From Nitrobacter vulgaris (GTDB lineage Bacteria > Pseudomonadota > Alphaproteobacteria > Rhizobiales > Xanthobacteraceae), in contig NZ_JAVDPZ010000011.1 of the NCBI RefSeq assembly GCF_031453995.1, positions 54,517-118,516 of the forward strand: DNA of 64,000 bases, given 5' to 3'. The position numbers and the translations under genes are program-made. The notes beneath the pieces were generated by a model. The model was not told the origin of the DNA and searched no databases. It saw only the letters and a list, made by a program, of their open reading frames with translations. Shown here in pieces: positions 8,885-17,881 of the stretch; position 1 is the stretch's first letter, and each line of letters opens with the position of its first letter.

Positions 8885-9223
8885 TTGGCAGGTCCGAATG
8901 CACCGCAAGCCGGTCACGTTGGGAGGGATAAATCCGCGAGCCAGCGACCCCATGTTGACGTTCCGCTTCATGTCGGCAGAGACCACTGCGCGGAACCAAT
9001 GTTGGTCGACGATCCCACACTGAACACGGTTGCGCAAGGCGACCGGTCTGGCGCTGGCTAAACGTTGGCGGCAACGCACGGCCCCCGCGCTGTCGGCTGG
9101 CCTTCTAAAGGGACGGAAGGAGCATGCTGTGTAGCGCGATCTTGTGCCCGCTGCGGTCCCTTGAATTGAAAGGGCTGCGATATTCCGGGGGCGATCTGGT
9201 CTTCGTCGGTATCAAAAGCCAAG

Positions 9224-9247
9224 AAACGGAGGTTTAAGCCTCCGTTT
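9224..9247 (-). terminator. Terminator-like hairpin after the giant hendecad-repeat gene
   Basis: The arms AAACGGAGG and CCTCCGTTT form a stem around a short TTAAG-type loop, with T-rich sequence on either side (five Ts to the right on the plus strand, a TTTCTT to the left on the minus strand). It lies 17 bases after the stop of the giant gene, so it most likely ends that transcript. It may work in both directions. Confidence 0.7.
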
Positions 9248-9263
9248 TTCAGCCGGTGAAGCG

Positions 9264-12200
9264 CTATGCGAGCCGTCCCGCCGCATGCGCGAGCAAGGTA
9301 TAGACCAACCCGGTCTCGGATGTCAGATGGTCGCTTATCACCGAGGGTTCTCGCTCGTCGCGTGCGACCTCATCCAGCAGCCGTTCAAATTCGGCAATGT
9401 AGCGATCCGCCGTCTGTTTGAAAGTGCGGTCCGTACGGTATTTGCGGGCCACCTCGTCAAAGGCCTTTTGACCTCCTGGCGTGTAGAGCCGCTTAGTGAA
9501 GGCCTTGCGTTCGCCACGCTGATAGCGGTCCCACATCTCGCCGACAAGCTTGCGGTCCATCAGGCGGCCGATATCGAGCGACAGTGAATCCAGAGGATTT
9601 ACAGGCGCAGCCGGCGGCGCTGGTCGTCCGCGTGGAATGTCGCCGCTTCCGGTATCGGCGCGGTTCAGCAAATCCGAAAGCCAACCGTCACCCTCATCGT
9701 CAGCGCCTGGCGGTTTGGCTGGCTGATCGGTGCGGCGAGTTGACTGAATGCCAAGGTCCGGCGTCGGCAGGTTCGATGCACTGCCGTTGTCACGCATACG
9801 TGCCGCAGGGCGTGCCGTTGCCGCGCTCCGACCGGCAGCGGCCGCCATCACCGGCTCTTCCTCGCGCTGCGAACTGCCGCTGCTGACGACGTCGAACCCA
9901 TGGCCATGGCGTGCGACGATCCGGTTGAGTTCGGCAAGCGCTTCGATCTGATCCACAATCACTTTGCGCATCTGAGCGGTGCTCTCCGCCGCCTCCTGTG
10001 GCATCTCGAGCACGCCGCGACGAAGCTCGCCGCGCGTCGCCTCCAGTTCGGAATGCATCTCGGCCGACATCTGCTTCATGCTCTGCACCAACGCGGCGAA
10101 CCGGTCGGCGGACTGCCTGAGCATCGATTCAGCTTCCTGGCTCGCCTTCTTGCAAATCTCGCTCATCGATTCTGACGTCAGCCGGCGTTCTTCCTCGGCC
10201 GTAGCCCGAACGGCCTCAAACTGACGGTTGATCGCGGCAGATCCCGCGCCGGCGGTTTCGGCCACCACCCGCGCGATATCGCGGGCGCGCTCTTCGGCGG
10301 CGGCGAGCGATTCATCGAGCAAGCTCGTAAAACGCGTCAGCCGTTGGTCGAAGTCGGTCGTCCGCAAGTCGATTGTTGTCACGAGTGATTCCAGCGCCGA
10401 CTTACGCTCCTCGACGGAGGAGGTGGCGCTTCGGTTGCTCTGTTCGACTCGCGCTGTAGCTTCGACCAAAATTTTTCCATGATTCTCAAACTCGGCGGAC
10501 AAGCCGCCAAGATCATCGAGAGCCTTCGAGGTTTTGGTGTTGAACAACGTCAATTGATCTTCAAGTGTCTGAGTCGCGAGGCCGCTCTGCGAGGTGACAT
10601 CCCTCATCGTAGTGACGAAATCGGCGACGCGTGTGACGAGCGTGCGCTCCAGCGAATTGAGATTTTCGTGCGCTCCGGTGAGGACCTCCTGAAGAAGAAT
10701 ATTGCCCTCGCGCAGCCGCTCAAACAGCGCAACTGTATCCGTGCGCAATATCTTGCTGGTCTCCTGCATCTCGGTGACGGCCGCGATGGATGCTTGCCGG
10801 GACTGATCGATGGCGGAGTGGGATGCCTCCTCGAGATCCTTCAATGATTTGCTGACCGCGGCCGTTGCTAGCTCACCCGCGTTGGTGATTGTGCGGACCA
10901 CGTCAGAGCCATTCGCCGCGATCGATTGCGAGAATGCCTGGCCTCTGGCTTCGATCGACTTGAGGGCGTCGCCGGTAACGCGGCCGATATCGGAGTTGAG
11001 TTGATCGGCCTTGCTCCCGAGAGCTTCGATCAAAGATCCCCGTTTGGTGTCGAGAACCTGTGAGAGACGATCCGTCTGCTGCTGAACGTAATTGACGATC
11101 TCGTCCGTTTTACCGGTGATCATCGCGCCGAAGCCGCCGCTGGCCGAGAAGATCAAGCGCTCGGCGTCGGTCGAGGCCGACTTGACCTTCATGCTGACTT
11201 CGTTCGACGCCGAGACAAGGGCGGTTTGCGCATTTTGCGCACTCGCCTGAATTATCTCGGTGGTATTTGCCGCGGCTGCGTGGAGGGTGCGTTCGATATC
11301 CGATGAGATCACTTTGATCTGATTGGCAGAGTCGGCGGAAGCGGTGGTCAGCGTGCTCTGGGCCTGACGTGCGCTGCCGAGAAGCGCGGCGGCGGTCTCA
11401 GCGCCTACCGTCGTCAACGTCTGTTCGATCTCGTTCGTCAGCGATTTGACCTGGCTTACGGTATCGGCCGAAGTGGTGGTGAGGGTGTTATGGGCTTCGC
11501 GTGCGCTGTTGAGAATGGCGGCGGCGGTATCGGCGCTTACTGTCGTCAATGTCCGCTCGATGTCGCTTGCGAGCGATTTGACCTGGCTTGCGGTATCGGC
11601 CGACGTGGTGGTGAGAGTGCTCTGGGCTTCGCGCGCGCTGTTGAGTATGGCGGCGGCGGTGCCGGCGCTCACTGTCGTCAATGTCTGCTCGATGTCGCTT
11701 GCAAGCAACTTGACCTGACTTACGGCCTCTGCCGAGGTGGTGGTGAGAGTGCTCTGGGCTTCGCGTGCGCTGTTGAGTATGGCGGCGGCGGTATCAACGC
11801 TCGCTGCTGTCAATGTTCGCTCAATGTCGCTTCCGAGCGATTTGACCTGATTTGCGGCGTCGGCCGAAGCGTTGACGAGTGTGGTCTGGGCCTCCCTCGC
11901 ACTCGACAGGACAGTGTTCGCGGTCGACGTGCCGGTGGCGGACAGCATGCGCTCAACGTCGGACCCGACAGTCGTGAGCGTGCGTTCGATATCGCTCGCG
12001 AGCGATTTCACTTGATTTGCGGCGTCCGATGACGCGGCGACCAGCGTGGTCTGCGCCGCGCGCGCGCCGGCGAGAACCGAATCTGCCGTGTTGGCGCCAG
12101 CGGCAGTCAGCGTCCGCTCGATATCGGCTGACAGGGATTTCGCCTGACTTGCAGTCTCTGCGGATGAGTTGATCAGCGTCGTCTGCGCCTCGCGGGCGCT

Positions 12201-14660
12201 GTTGAGGATGGAGCTGGCAGCCGCCGTTCCGGCTGTGGTCAAGGCGCGCTCGACCTCCGTCGACGTCAGCTGAAGCTGGGCACCCACATCGGTTGAAATC
12301 GAAAGCAGGGACTGTTTAGCAGAGCGAGCACCCGTCTGAATGGTTTCGCTTGTGTTGACGACCAGATTGGTCAGCGAGCGTTCCGCATCCTCGACATGGG
12401 ACTTGATACCGAGCGACAGCTCTTCGGCGCGTGCCAACAGTGTGTCGCTGGCCTCGCGCCCGCTCAATTCGAAGCGGCCTGCCACAGCTTCAATTCGCGA
12501 TCCGAGCAGATCCTCGAACTGCGCGACCCGTGTGTCGATCGCGGTTGCGACAAAGCCCACACGTTCGTCGAGACCTTGATGGATTTCCTGGAACCGAGCT
12601 GTGATCGTATCCGCGAGGTAAGCGCTACGGTCGTCGATGGCTTCGGTCACCCCTGAGATGCGTCCTTCAAGGGCCACAACGGCCTGCGTCGCGCCTTCAG
12701 CCAGCGATGTTGTAAGGAGGGAGAGACGACTCTCGATCGAGCCGATCGCATGAGCGGTGCCATCGGATAGCGACGAGGTGAGGGTGCCGAGCCGGCTGTC
12801 GATTGTCTCCGTGACTGATTTTGCACGCGTATCGAAGATTTGCTCCAGTGTTTTCAGGCGGCCGTTGACCGATTCGTCGAACGACTTGATTTTAGCGTCA
12901 AACGAAGCATCGAGATTGGTGACGCGCGACTGGAGCGAGGTTTCGAATCTTGCCAGATGCTGATCCAGCGCGGCGCTGATCTCGCCTCCATTGGAAGTCA
13001 GTCGTGTATCGAAGGTATCGACATAGTTCTTCATACTCTGTGCGATATCTTCGGTGCGCTGGCCAAGGCGATCGACGATCTCAGCGCCGAACGTCTTCAC
13101 CGTGCGATCAAACTCCGAGATGTGGCGAGTGATCAGGGCGCCGAGCGTGCCGCTGTCGCGCGCGAATTTCTCTGCGAGTTCGGAGCCTTGGTCTTTCACC
13201 AGTTGATCGAACGCGTTCATCTGAAGGCTAAGCGTATCGTGCGCGGTTTCGGTTTGAGTGACAACGTTGGCCACCAGTGTATTGACTGTGACGTCGAGTG
13301 CTTCGCTCGCCTTGTCACCGCACGATAGAATCCGGCTTGCCAGCCGGTTGCCGGCCTCGTCGATCTTGCTGGCAAGGTCGCCGCCGCGAAGCTCGAGCTC
13401 CACCAGCAGGGAATCGCTGGAATTTTTCAGAGCGTCGTGGACTTGTTCGGTACGGTCCGAAATGCCCTCGACGATGGATGCCGATTTTTGCTCGAAGTCG
13501 CCCGTAATCCGGTCGATCCGATCGTTCAGCATGTCGTGGACGCGGTCGGCCAGATCGACGAATTCATCGTGGACGTGACCGGTCTTGAAATTAAGGCTGC
13601 TGGTCAAGCGCTCGCTGGCGTCGAGAACGGCGCGTGCGGTCTGGGCGCTGGCTTCCTCAAGGCGGTCGAGCAAGTCGCCGCCCCGTTCGCCGAGCGCAAA
13701 AATCATGTTGTCTCCGGCATTACTAAGAGCCGTTGTGATGTGCTCGCCGCGCTCTTCCAACGTACCGGTGATGCCCTTTGCGACTTCGTCGACGCGCGAG
13801 GCGATGGCATCACTGATCAGCGCGATGTCATGCCGCAGGTCTATCTGGACACCCGAGATCGCACTGCGGACCTGCTCGGCCTGGCCGACGAGGTTGTCCC
13901 GCTGATGCGCGATATCCTGAAGCAAAGCGCGAATCCGCACCTCGTTATCAGAATAGGCACGTTCCAGCGCGGCGACCTCGTTGGCGACCAAAGCTTCCAG
14001 TTCGCCGGCTCGGGCGATGGCACGCTCGACGCCGTCGCCCATCGCGGCGACTTCGCGCCGGATCGCCTGCCCCACGGTTACCACTGAATCGCTGGCCAAG
14101 CCTTCCGGCTCGGAGAATCGGATCGCCACCTGGGCCATCGACTGAGCGATCATGCGCAATTCCTGTCCGCGCCACGCCATATTGGCCAAAAAGTAGAACA
14201 GCAGCACAGGGGCGAAAAACACGGCAATCAGACCGGTGAGGGCGAGCGTGCCGCCGCTACCCTGACCAAGGGCCGCCTGAAGCGACGGCAAAAAGCTGAT
14301 CGTCAGAAGACCGGCGCCGAGAATCCAGATACCGGCGAACAGCGTCGCCAGCGTATAGATGTTGCGGGAAGGACCGCTCTTTTGGAGCGACTGAAGGATC
14401 TGTCCGATCGTTTCACGGTCGTCGTTGGCAGGGCGTCGCGTGAAGTGCGGTCCTTCTGCGGCTTCAGGAATCGGTCGATCTGCACGGATGCCGGGCCACT
14501 CCTCGCCATGGCCAGCGGGTGGGACCGGCGGGACGACATCGTGACGGGTCACAGCCTGATCAAGGTCTGCTGCGGATGCCTCACCTATGCTCAGCGCCTC
14601 CTGTATGGCGGAGAGAGCGACCTCTGTCGGATCTTTGATCTTCTTGGGATTGTTCGCCAT
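9264..14660 (-). CDS. Giant membrane-anchored hendecad-repeat protein, Growth Pole Ring (GPR)-like
   Basis: A 1798-residue protein from the ATG at 14660 (MANNPKK); the open frame runs 45 codons further upstream without a good start. Layout: an acidic N-terminus; two membrane helices at about residues 101-125 (ATLFAGIWILGAGLLTISFL) and 139-161; then about 1400 residues of almost pure amphipathic helix built on an 11-residue period, including a hendecad run at 580-722 and 44-residue repeats at 776-1138; an Ala/Pro-rich linker; and a compact C-terminal domain with GEMWDRYQRGERKAFTKRLY. The apolipoprotein-like helix, the N-terminal anchor and the size match the Growth Pole Ring protein of Agrobacterium (about 2100 residues), which forms a ring at the growing pole and is needed for rod shape. 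The assignment is inferred from architecture, not from alignment. A CtrA-type box lies 175 bases upstream and an Hpt gene is divergent from it. Confidence 0.75.
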   Translation of the reverse strand: MANNPKKIKDPTEVALSAIQEALSIGEASAADLDQAVTRHDVVPPVPPAGHGEEWPGIRADRPIPEAAEGPHFTRRPANDDRETIGQILQSLQKSGPSRNIYTLATLFAGIWILGAGLLTISFLPSLQAALGQGSGGTLALTGLIAVFFAPVLLFYFLANMAWRGQELRMIAQSMAQVAIRFSEPEGLASDSVVTVGQAIRREVAAMGDGVERAIARAGELEALVANEVAALERAYSDNEVRIRALLQDIAHQRDNLVGQAEQVRSAISGVQIDLRHDIALISDAIASRVDEVAKGITGTLEERGEHITTALSNAGDNMIFALGERGGDLLDRLEEASAQTARAVLDASERLTSSLNFKTGHVHDEFVDLADRVHDMLNDRIDRITGDFEQKSASIVEGISDRTEQVHDALKNSSDSLLVELELRGGDLASKIDEAGNRLASRILSCGDKASEALDVTVNTLVANVVTQTETAHDTLSLQMNAFDQLVKDQGSELAEKFARDSGTLGALITRHISEFDRTVKTFGAEIVDRLGQRTEDIAQSMKNYVDTFDTRLTSNGGEISAALDQHLARFETSLQSRVTNLDASFDAKIKSFDESVNGRLKTLEQIFDTRAKSVTETIDSRLGTLTSSLSDGTAHAIGSIESRLSLLTTSLAEGATQAVVALEGRISGVTEAIDDRSAYLADTITARFQEIHQGLDERVGFVATAIDTRVAQFEDLLGSRIEAVAGRFELSGREASDTLLARAEELSLGIKSHVEDAERSLTNLVVNTSETIQTGARSAKQSLLSISTDVGAQLQLTSTEVERALTTAGTAAASSILNSAREAQTTLINSSAETASQAKSLSADIERTLTAAGANTADSVLAGARAAQTTLVAASSDAANQVKSLASDIERTLTTVGSDVERMLSATGTSTANTVLSSAREAQTTLVNASADAANQVKSLGSDIERTLTAASVDTAAAILNSAREAQSTLTTTSAEAVSQVKLLASDIEQTLTTVSAGTAAAILNSAREAQSTLTTTSADTASQVKSLASDIERTLTTVSADTAAAILNSAREAHNTLTTTSADTVSQVKSLTNEIEQTLTTVGAETAAALLGSARQAQSTLTTASADSANQIKVISSDIERTLHAAAANTTEIIQASAQNAQTALVSASNEVSMKVKSASTDAERLIFSASGGFGAMITGKTDEIVNYVQQQTDRLSQVLDTKRGSLIEALGSKADQLNSDIGRVTGDALKSIEARGQAFSQSIAANGSDVVRTITNAGELATAAVSKSLKDLEEASHSAIDQSRQASIAAVTEMQETSKILRTDTVALFERLREGNILLQEVLTGAHENLNSLERTLVTRVADFVTTMRDVTSQSGLATQTLEDQLTLFNTKTSKALDDLGGLSAEFENHGKILVEATARVEQSNRSATSSVEERKSALESLVTTIDLRTTDFDQRLTRFTSLLDESLAAAEERARDIARVVAETAGAGSAAINRQFEAVRATAEEERRLTSESMSEICKKASQEAESMLRQSADRFAALVQSMKQMSAEMHSELEATRGELRRGVLEMPQEAAESTAQMRKVIVDQIEALAELNRIVARHGHGFDVVSSGSSQREEEPVMAAAAGRSAATARPAARMRDNGSASNLPTPDLGIQSTRRTDQPAKPPGADDEGDGWLSDLLNRADTGSGDIPRGRPAPPAAPVNPLDSLSLDIGRLMDRKLVGEMWDRYQRGERKAFTKRLYTPGGQKAFDEVARKYRTDRTFKQTADRYIAEFERLLDEVARDEREPSVISDHLTSETGLVYTLLAHAAGRLA
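11247..12335 (-). repeat. Eight tandem 132-bp (44-residue) repeats inside the giant gene
   Basis: Seven units of exactly 44 codons and one unit of 55 codons lie end to end; 7x132 plus 165 gives 1089 bases, which is the observed span. Typical unit features are SAREAQSTLTTTSA, QVKSLASDIERTLTT and TAAAIL. The longer third unit carries an extra 11-residue block (GSDVERMLSATG). A ninth, worn unit follows below 11246. Units 5-7 are close to identical even at DNA level, a sign of recent duplication or gene conversion. Confidence 0.9.
12495..12923 (-). repeat. Run of 13 consecutive 11-residue (hendecad) repeats
   Basis: Residues 580-722 of the giant protein split cleanly into 13 blocks of 11, most ending in Arg or Lys, for example VTNLDASFDAK, IKSFDESVNGR, LKTLEQIFDTR, ISGVTEAIDDR, FQEIHQGLDER and VAQFEDLLGSR. 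Hydrophobic residues recur at fixed positions in each block. This is the pattern of a hendecad coiled coil or an apolipoprotein-type amphipathic helix. Confidence 0.85.
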
Positions 14661-14832
14661 CTCAGTCCACGCCCTCGTGTTACGCAAACCGCAAGTTCGC
14701 GTCGCCGCTGCAAGTCCGGTCGCCGACCCGAGCCCCAAGCCGGTCCCAGGCGCGGCAATCGCCACCGCCCGTTGTCGGTCACTTCCCCCCAACATCCTAT
14801 TGGCTTGGCGTCTCGAATGAAATGGTCGTGAT

Positions 14833-14847
14833 TAACACAATCTTAAT
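14833..14847. promoter_or_regulatory. CtrA-type box (TTAA-N7-TTAA) between the GPR-like gene and the Hpt gene
   Basis: A perfect TTAA, seven bases, TTAA match to the binding site of the cell-cycle regulator CtrA. It lies 173 bases upstream of the giant gene and 193 bases upstream of the Hpt gene, so it could control either or both. The intergenic region is AT-richer than its surroundings and holds two more isolated TTAAC sequences nearby (14854 and 14962 regions). Confidence 0.6.
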
Positions 14848-15039
14848 CATCGTTAACGGCTGGCGACGCCCACCGCTCGCGCGGCTCGAAAGTCATGGGG
14901 CAGTAGGTCGAAATTGGTCTCTAAACATACGGAAGGTCAGTTTCGTACCTGAAACGTTCCATTAACCAGTTCCGTGATTGGCTGGGTCGGATTCTGCGGG
15001 GGGAACCTCGCCGTCGCAGCGGATGCCCGGATAGCAGCA

Positions 15040-15417
15040 ATGTCGTTTTCTCTTGGACAGGTCGACTGGATGCCCTCGCCATCGTTGGTTCCACAGGATG
15101 GGCCGATCGATTTCGACCATCTCCATCGCATGACACTCGGCGATGACGGTCTTGAACGGGAGGTTTTGGCAATGTTCGCCGGTCAAGCCGCCGAGCTCGT
15201 CGCCTCGCTGGCGCAACTTCCGCCGAATGCCGCGATCCTGGCGCACAAACTGAAGGGCTCCGCGCGGGCGATAGGCGCCATTCACGTCGCCGCTGCCGCC
15301 GCCGACCTGGAAACCGCGCTTCGCAAGGGTGCCGATCCGGCCGAGCCGCGGGTTACGCTGAATGACACCGTCAATCAGGTTTGCCAGGCAATTGATGCGA
15401 TCCTGCGGCGCTCCTGA
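15040..15417 (+). CDS. Hpt-domain histidine phosphotransfer protein
   Basis: A 125-residue single-domain protein from the ATG at 15040; a GTG at 14974 and an ATG at 15070 are alternatives. The helix IDFDHLHRMTLGDDGLEREVL followed by LAMFAGQAAELVASL and ILAHKLKGSARAIGA matches Hpt domains. H69 in AHKLKGSARAIGA is the residue expected to accept phosphate. It would shuttle phosphate between a hybrid kinase and a response regulator in the cytoplasm. No kinase is beside it; it is divergent from the giant GPR-like gene and shares its CtrA-type box. In alphaproteobacteria an Hpt protein (ChpT) feeds CtrA, but this protein is too short and too different to be called ChpT. Confidence 0.82.
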   Translation: MSFSLGQVDWMPSPSLVPQDGPIDFDHLHRMTLGDDGLEREVLAMFAGQAAELVASLAQLPPNAAILAHKLKGSARAIGAIHVAAAAADLETALRKGADPAEPRVTLNDTVNQVCQAIDAILRRS

Positions 15418-15541
15418 GGCCACGGGCGAATTCCTGCGAGTGCGCCTTTTTGCGCCGACCGCTGGCGTTGGCCCGATCGTTTCGTTATAGGACAGCCGAA
15501 CTTCCTCATTACCAGTAATCTGTTCGGCAACACGGCACCCT

Positions 15542-15862
15542 ATGACCAAGATCAACTTTGTCGACCATTCCGGCGAAACCCGCACTGTTGACGTCGATAA
15601 CGGCGCGACCGTCATGGAAGCTGCAATCCGTAACGCCGTTCCCGGCATTGAGGCCGAATGCGGCGGCGCCTGCGCCTGCGCCACCTGTCACGTCTATATC
15701 GACGACGCGTGGGCCGAGAAGGTCGGCAAACCGACGCCGATGGAAGAGGATATGCTCGACTTCGGCTACGATGTGCGGCCGAATTCGCGATTGTCCTGCC
15801 AGATCAAGGTAAGCGACGAACTCGAAGGCCTCGTGGTTACGGTACCGGAACGGCAGGCTTAA
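15542..15862 (+). CDS. [2Fe-2S] ferredoxin, adrenodoxin/putidaredoxin type
   Basis: A 106-residue ferredoxin of standard length. The cluster cysteines are in the pattern C-x5-C-x2-C (ECGGACACATC) with the fourth in LSCQIKV, plus one extra cysteine inside the loop. MEEDMLDF and VRPNSRLSCQI are typical of the vertebrate-type group that serves Fe-S assembly or monooxygenases. It is a soluble electron carrier. The gene directly downstream encodes a ferredoxin-NADP reductase (230 bases away) and the next one a heme oxygenase, an electron-consuming enzyme, so this ferredoxin may deliver electrons to biliverdin synthesis. That link is inferred from gene order. Confidence 0.9.
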   Translation: MTKINFVDHSGETRTVDVDNGATVMEAAIRNAVPGIEAECGGACACATCHVYIDDAWAEKVGKPTPMEEDMLDFGYDVRPNSRLSCQIKVSDELEGLVVTVPERQA

Positions 15863-16093
15863 GTGCGTCGCATAGCCGACTGACGCCCGCCCACAAAGCC
15901 GCATCTGGCGTGACGCTGGCCGGACGCGGTGCAGGCGCCGCGACAGTTTATGGCTTTCCTCAAACCGGCCGGTTGGTTATAGCGAAGCGAATTTGATAAG
16001 CGTTCGCGGGAAGAAACGCGTCAGGAATATCCAGGCAGCGGCGCGGCCGTCCTGCTGGCCCGCGCAAAGGTTTCAACGGAAAAAGAAGCTGAC

Positions 16094-17122
16094 ATGAGCG
16101 AAGCGATCAAGACGGATGTGCTGATTATCGGTGCGGGCCCCTGCGGACTGTTTGCCGTGTTCGAACTGGGGCTGCTCGACATGAAGGTGCATCTTGTCGA
16201 CATCCTCGACAAGATCGGTGGGCAGTGCGCCGAGCTTTATCCGGAGAAGCCGATCTACGACATTCCCGGTATTCCGTTGGTGACCGGTCAAGGGCTCACC
16301 GAAGCCCTGCTGGAGCAGATCAAGCCGTTCAACCCGACGTTCCATCTCAACGAGATGGTGGAGAGCATCGAGAAAATCGGCGATCCCGGATTCCGCGTCA
16401 CCACCGACGCTGGCCAGGTGTTCGAGTGCAAGGTCGTCGTAGTGTCCGCGGGCGGCGGCTCGTTCCAGCCGAAACGGCCGCCGGTGCCCGGCATCGAGGC
16501 TTATGAAAACACTTCCGTGTTCTATGCGGTGCGCAAGATGGAGCAATTCCGCGACAAGGAGATTCTGATCGTCGGAGGCGGCGACTCCGCGCTCGACTGG
16601 ACGCTCAACCTGCACCCGCTGGCGAAGCGCATGACGCTACTGCATCGTCGCGACGATTTTCGCGCGGCGCCTCATAGCGTCGAGCAAATGCGCAAGCTGG
16701 TCGCCGACGGCAAAATGGATTTGAAGATCGGTCAGGTCACGGCTCTGGAAGGCGCGGACGGAAAACTCTCCGGCGCGCAGGTGAAGGGGAGCGACAATGC
16801 GATGTCGACGGTCAGTTGCGATACCATGCTGCCGTTCTTCGGTCTGACCATGAAGCTCGGCCCGGTCGCCAACTGGGGCCTTCATCTTGAGAACAATCTG
16901 GTCCCGGTGGAAACCGCGTCGTTCGAGACCAACGTGCCCGGCATCTTCGCGATCGGTGACATCAACACCTATCCCGGCAAGCTGAAGCTCATCCTCTCGG
17001 GCTTCCACGAGGGCGCGCTGATGGCGCAGAAGGCGCATCGCTACGTCTATCCGGACAAGCGGCTGGTGTTCCAGTACACCACCTCGTCGTCGAGCCTGCA
17101 GAAGAAGCTCGGGGTGAATTGA
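16094..17122 (+). CDS. Ferredoxin-NADP(+) reductase, thioredoxin-reductase-like type
   Basis: A 342-residue flavoprotein. VLIIGAGPCGLFAVFELGLL is the FAD-binding Rossmann motif, ILIVGGGDSALDWTLNL with the following RR (LLHRRDDFRA) is the NADP-binding motif, and GIFAIGDINTYPGKLKLIL is the second FAD-binding block. The active-site CxxC of thioredoxin reductase is missing, which together with the C-terminal TTSSSSLQKKLGVN extension fits the FNR subfamily known from Rhodopseudomonas and Bacillus YumC. It reduces ferredoxin with NADPH. A GAAG ribosome site precedes the ATG. It lies between a ferredoxin gene and a heme oxygenase gene, all on the same strand. Confidence 0.9.
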   Translation: MSEAIKTDVLIIGAGPCGLFAVFELGLLDMKVHLVDILDKIGGQCAELYPEKPIYDIPGIPLVTGQGLTEALLEQIKPFNPTFHLNEMVESIEKIGDPGFRVTTDAGQVFECKVVVVSAGGGSFQPKRPPVPGIEAYENTSVFYAVRKMEQFRDKEILIVGGGDSALDWTLNLHPLAKRMTLLHRRDDFRAAPHSVEQMRKLVADGKMDLKIGQVTALEGADGKLSGAQVKGSDNAMSTVSCDTMLPFFGLTMKLGPVANWGLHLENNLVPVETASFETNVPGIFAIGDINTYPGKLKLILSGFHEGALMAQKAHRYVYPDKRLVFQYTTSSSSLQKKLGVN

Positions 17123-17290
17123 GACCGGATGTTCTCGCCGACTTGATCCGGCGTTTCATCGCGGCGACCTCAAATTTCGATCAAGAATCCTGCTGCCTGT
17201 CCGGTGGCGCGATAGCCTCTGGGCCCGTGTGGAACCAGGCGCGGTATCTAGCGTTTTACGTTGGTACCGAGCTTCCAGCGGGTTGGGGTA

Positions 17291-17881
17291 ATGCATACTT
17301 TCGCGGAATTAATCGCTCGAGGTAGAGCTCGTGGCTCACGCTCGCAGGGACTTCGGGTCCGGCTGCGTGAAGCGACGGCTACAGCGCATCAATCGTTGGA
17401 CGCGCGGATAGCCGCCTCCAACTTGACTAGCCTCGCATGCTATCGGCATTTTCTTGAAGCGACCGCAGCGGCCTTGATCCCGCTCGAAGCAGCGCTCGAA
17501 GACTCCAATGTGAACGCGGTTGTCAAGGATTGGCAGGAGCGTGCGCGTACTCAAGCGATCCGCAGTGATCTCGCGCGGATCGGGGGACAAGTCCTGCCGC
17601 TTCCGTCGGTTAAGCGCTTGAGCCACGCCGAGACACTCGGTGTGCTTTACGTTCTGGAGGGCTCGCGGCTTGGCGCCAGATATCTGTTGCGCACCGTGAG
17701 CGCATCGTCCGATCCGATGGTGGCAAATGCAACAGCCTATCTCGGCCATGGCTCAGTGTCGTTGTGGCAGACTTTCCTTGCGGTACTCAATCGGAAGAGC
17801 CGCATAGCCGATGAGGCGGGCGCGGTCGCCGGCTCGATCATGGCTTTCAATCTGTTCGGCAGGGCGTTCGCGCGCCCATGA
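17291..17881 (+). CDS. bphO: Biliverdin-producing heme oxygenase
   Basis: A 196-residue helical protein from the ATG at 17291 (MHTFAEL), preceded by a G-rich stretch; a TTG at 17261 is a weaker option. RLREATATAHQSLDARI carries the proximal haem-ligand histidine in the usual place, and LGVLYVLEGSRLGARYL matches the distal helix with its glycines. The group is the bacteriophytochrome-associated heme oxygenases, which open haem to biliverdin IXa using electrons from ferredoxin. Its stop overlaps the start of the phytochrome gene in an ATGA, so the two proteins are translationally coupled: the enzyme makes the pigment that the next gene product binds. Confidence 0.88.
   Translation: MHTFAELIARGRARGSRSQGLRVRLREATATAHQSLDARIAASNLTSLACYRHFLEATAAALIPLEAALEDSNVNAVVKDWQERARTQAIRSDLARIGGQVLPLPSVKRLSHAETLGVLYVLEGSRLGARYLLRTVSASSDPMVANATAYLGHGSVSLWQTFLAVLNRKSRIADEAGAVAGSIMAFNLFGRAFARP

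Noticed and set aside
11446..12032. Long open frames on the plus strand opposite the giant gene, with repeats of their own
   Set aside because: They are reverse-strand shadows of the 132-bp repeats; the repeat length is a multiple of three, so the opposite frames stay open too. No start site or family match.
11115..12335. Possible CRISPR or satellite array because of regular spacing
   Set aside because: The units are contiguous, code for protein in one frame and have no unique spacers.
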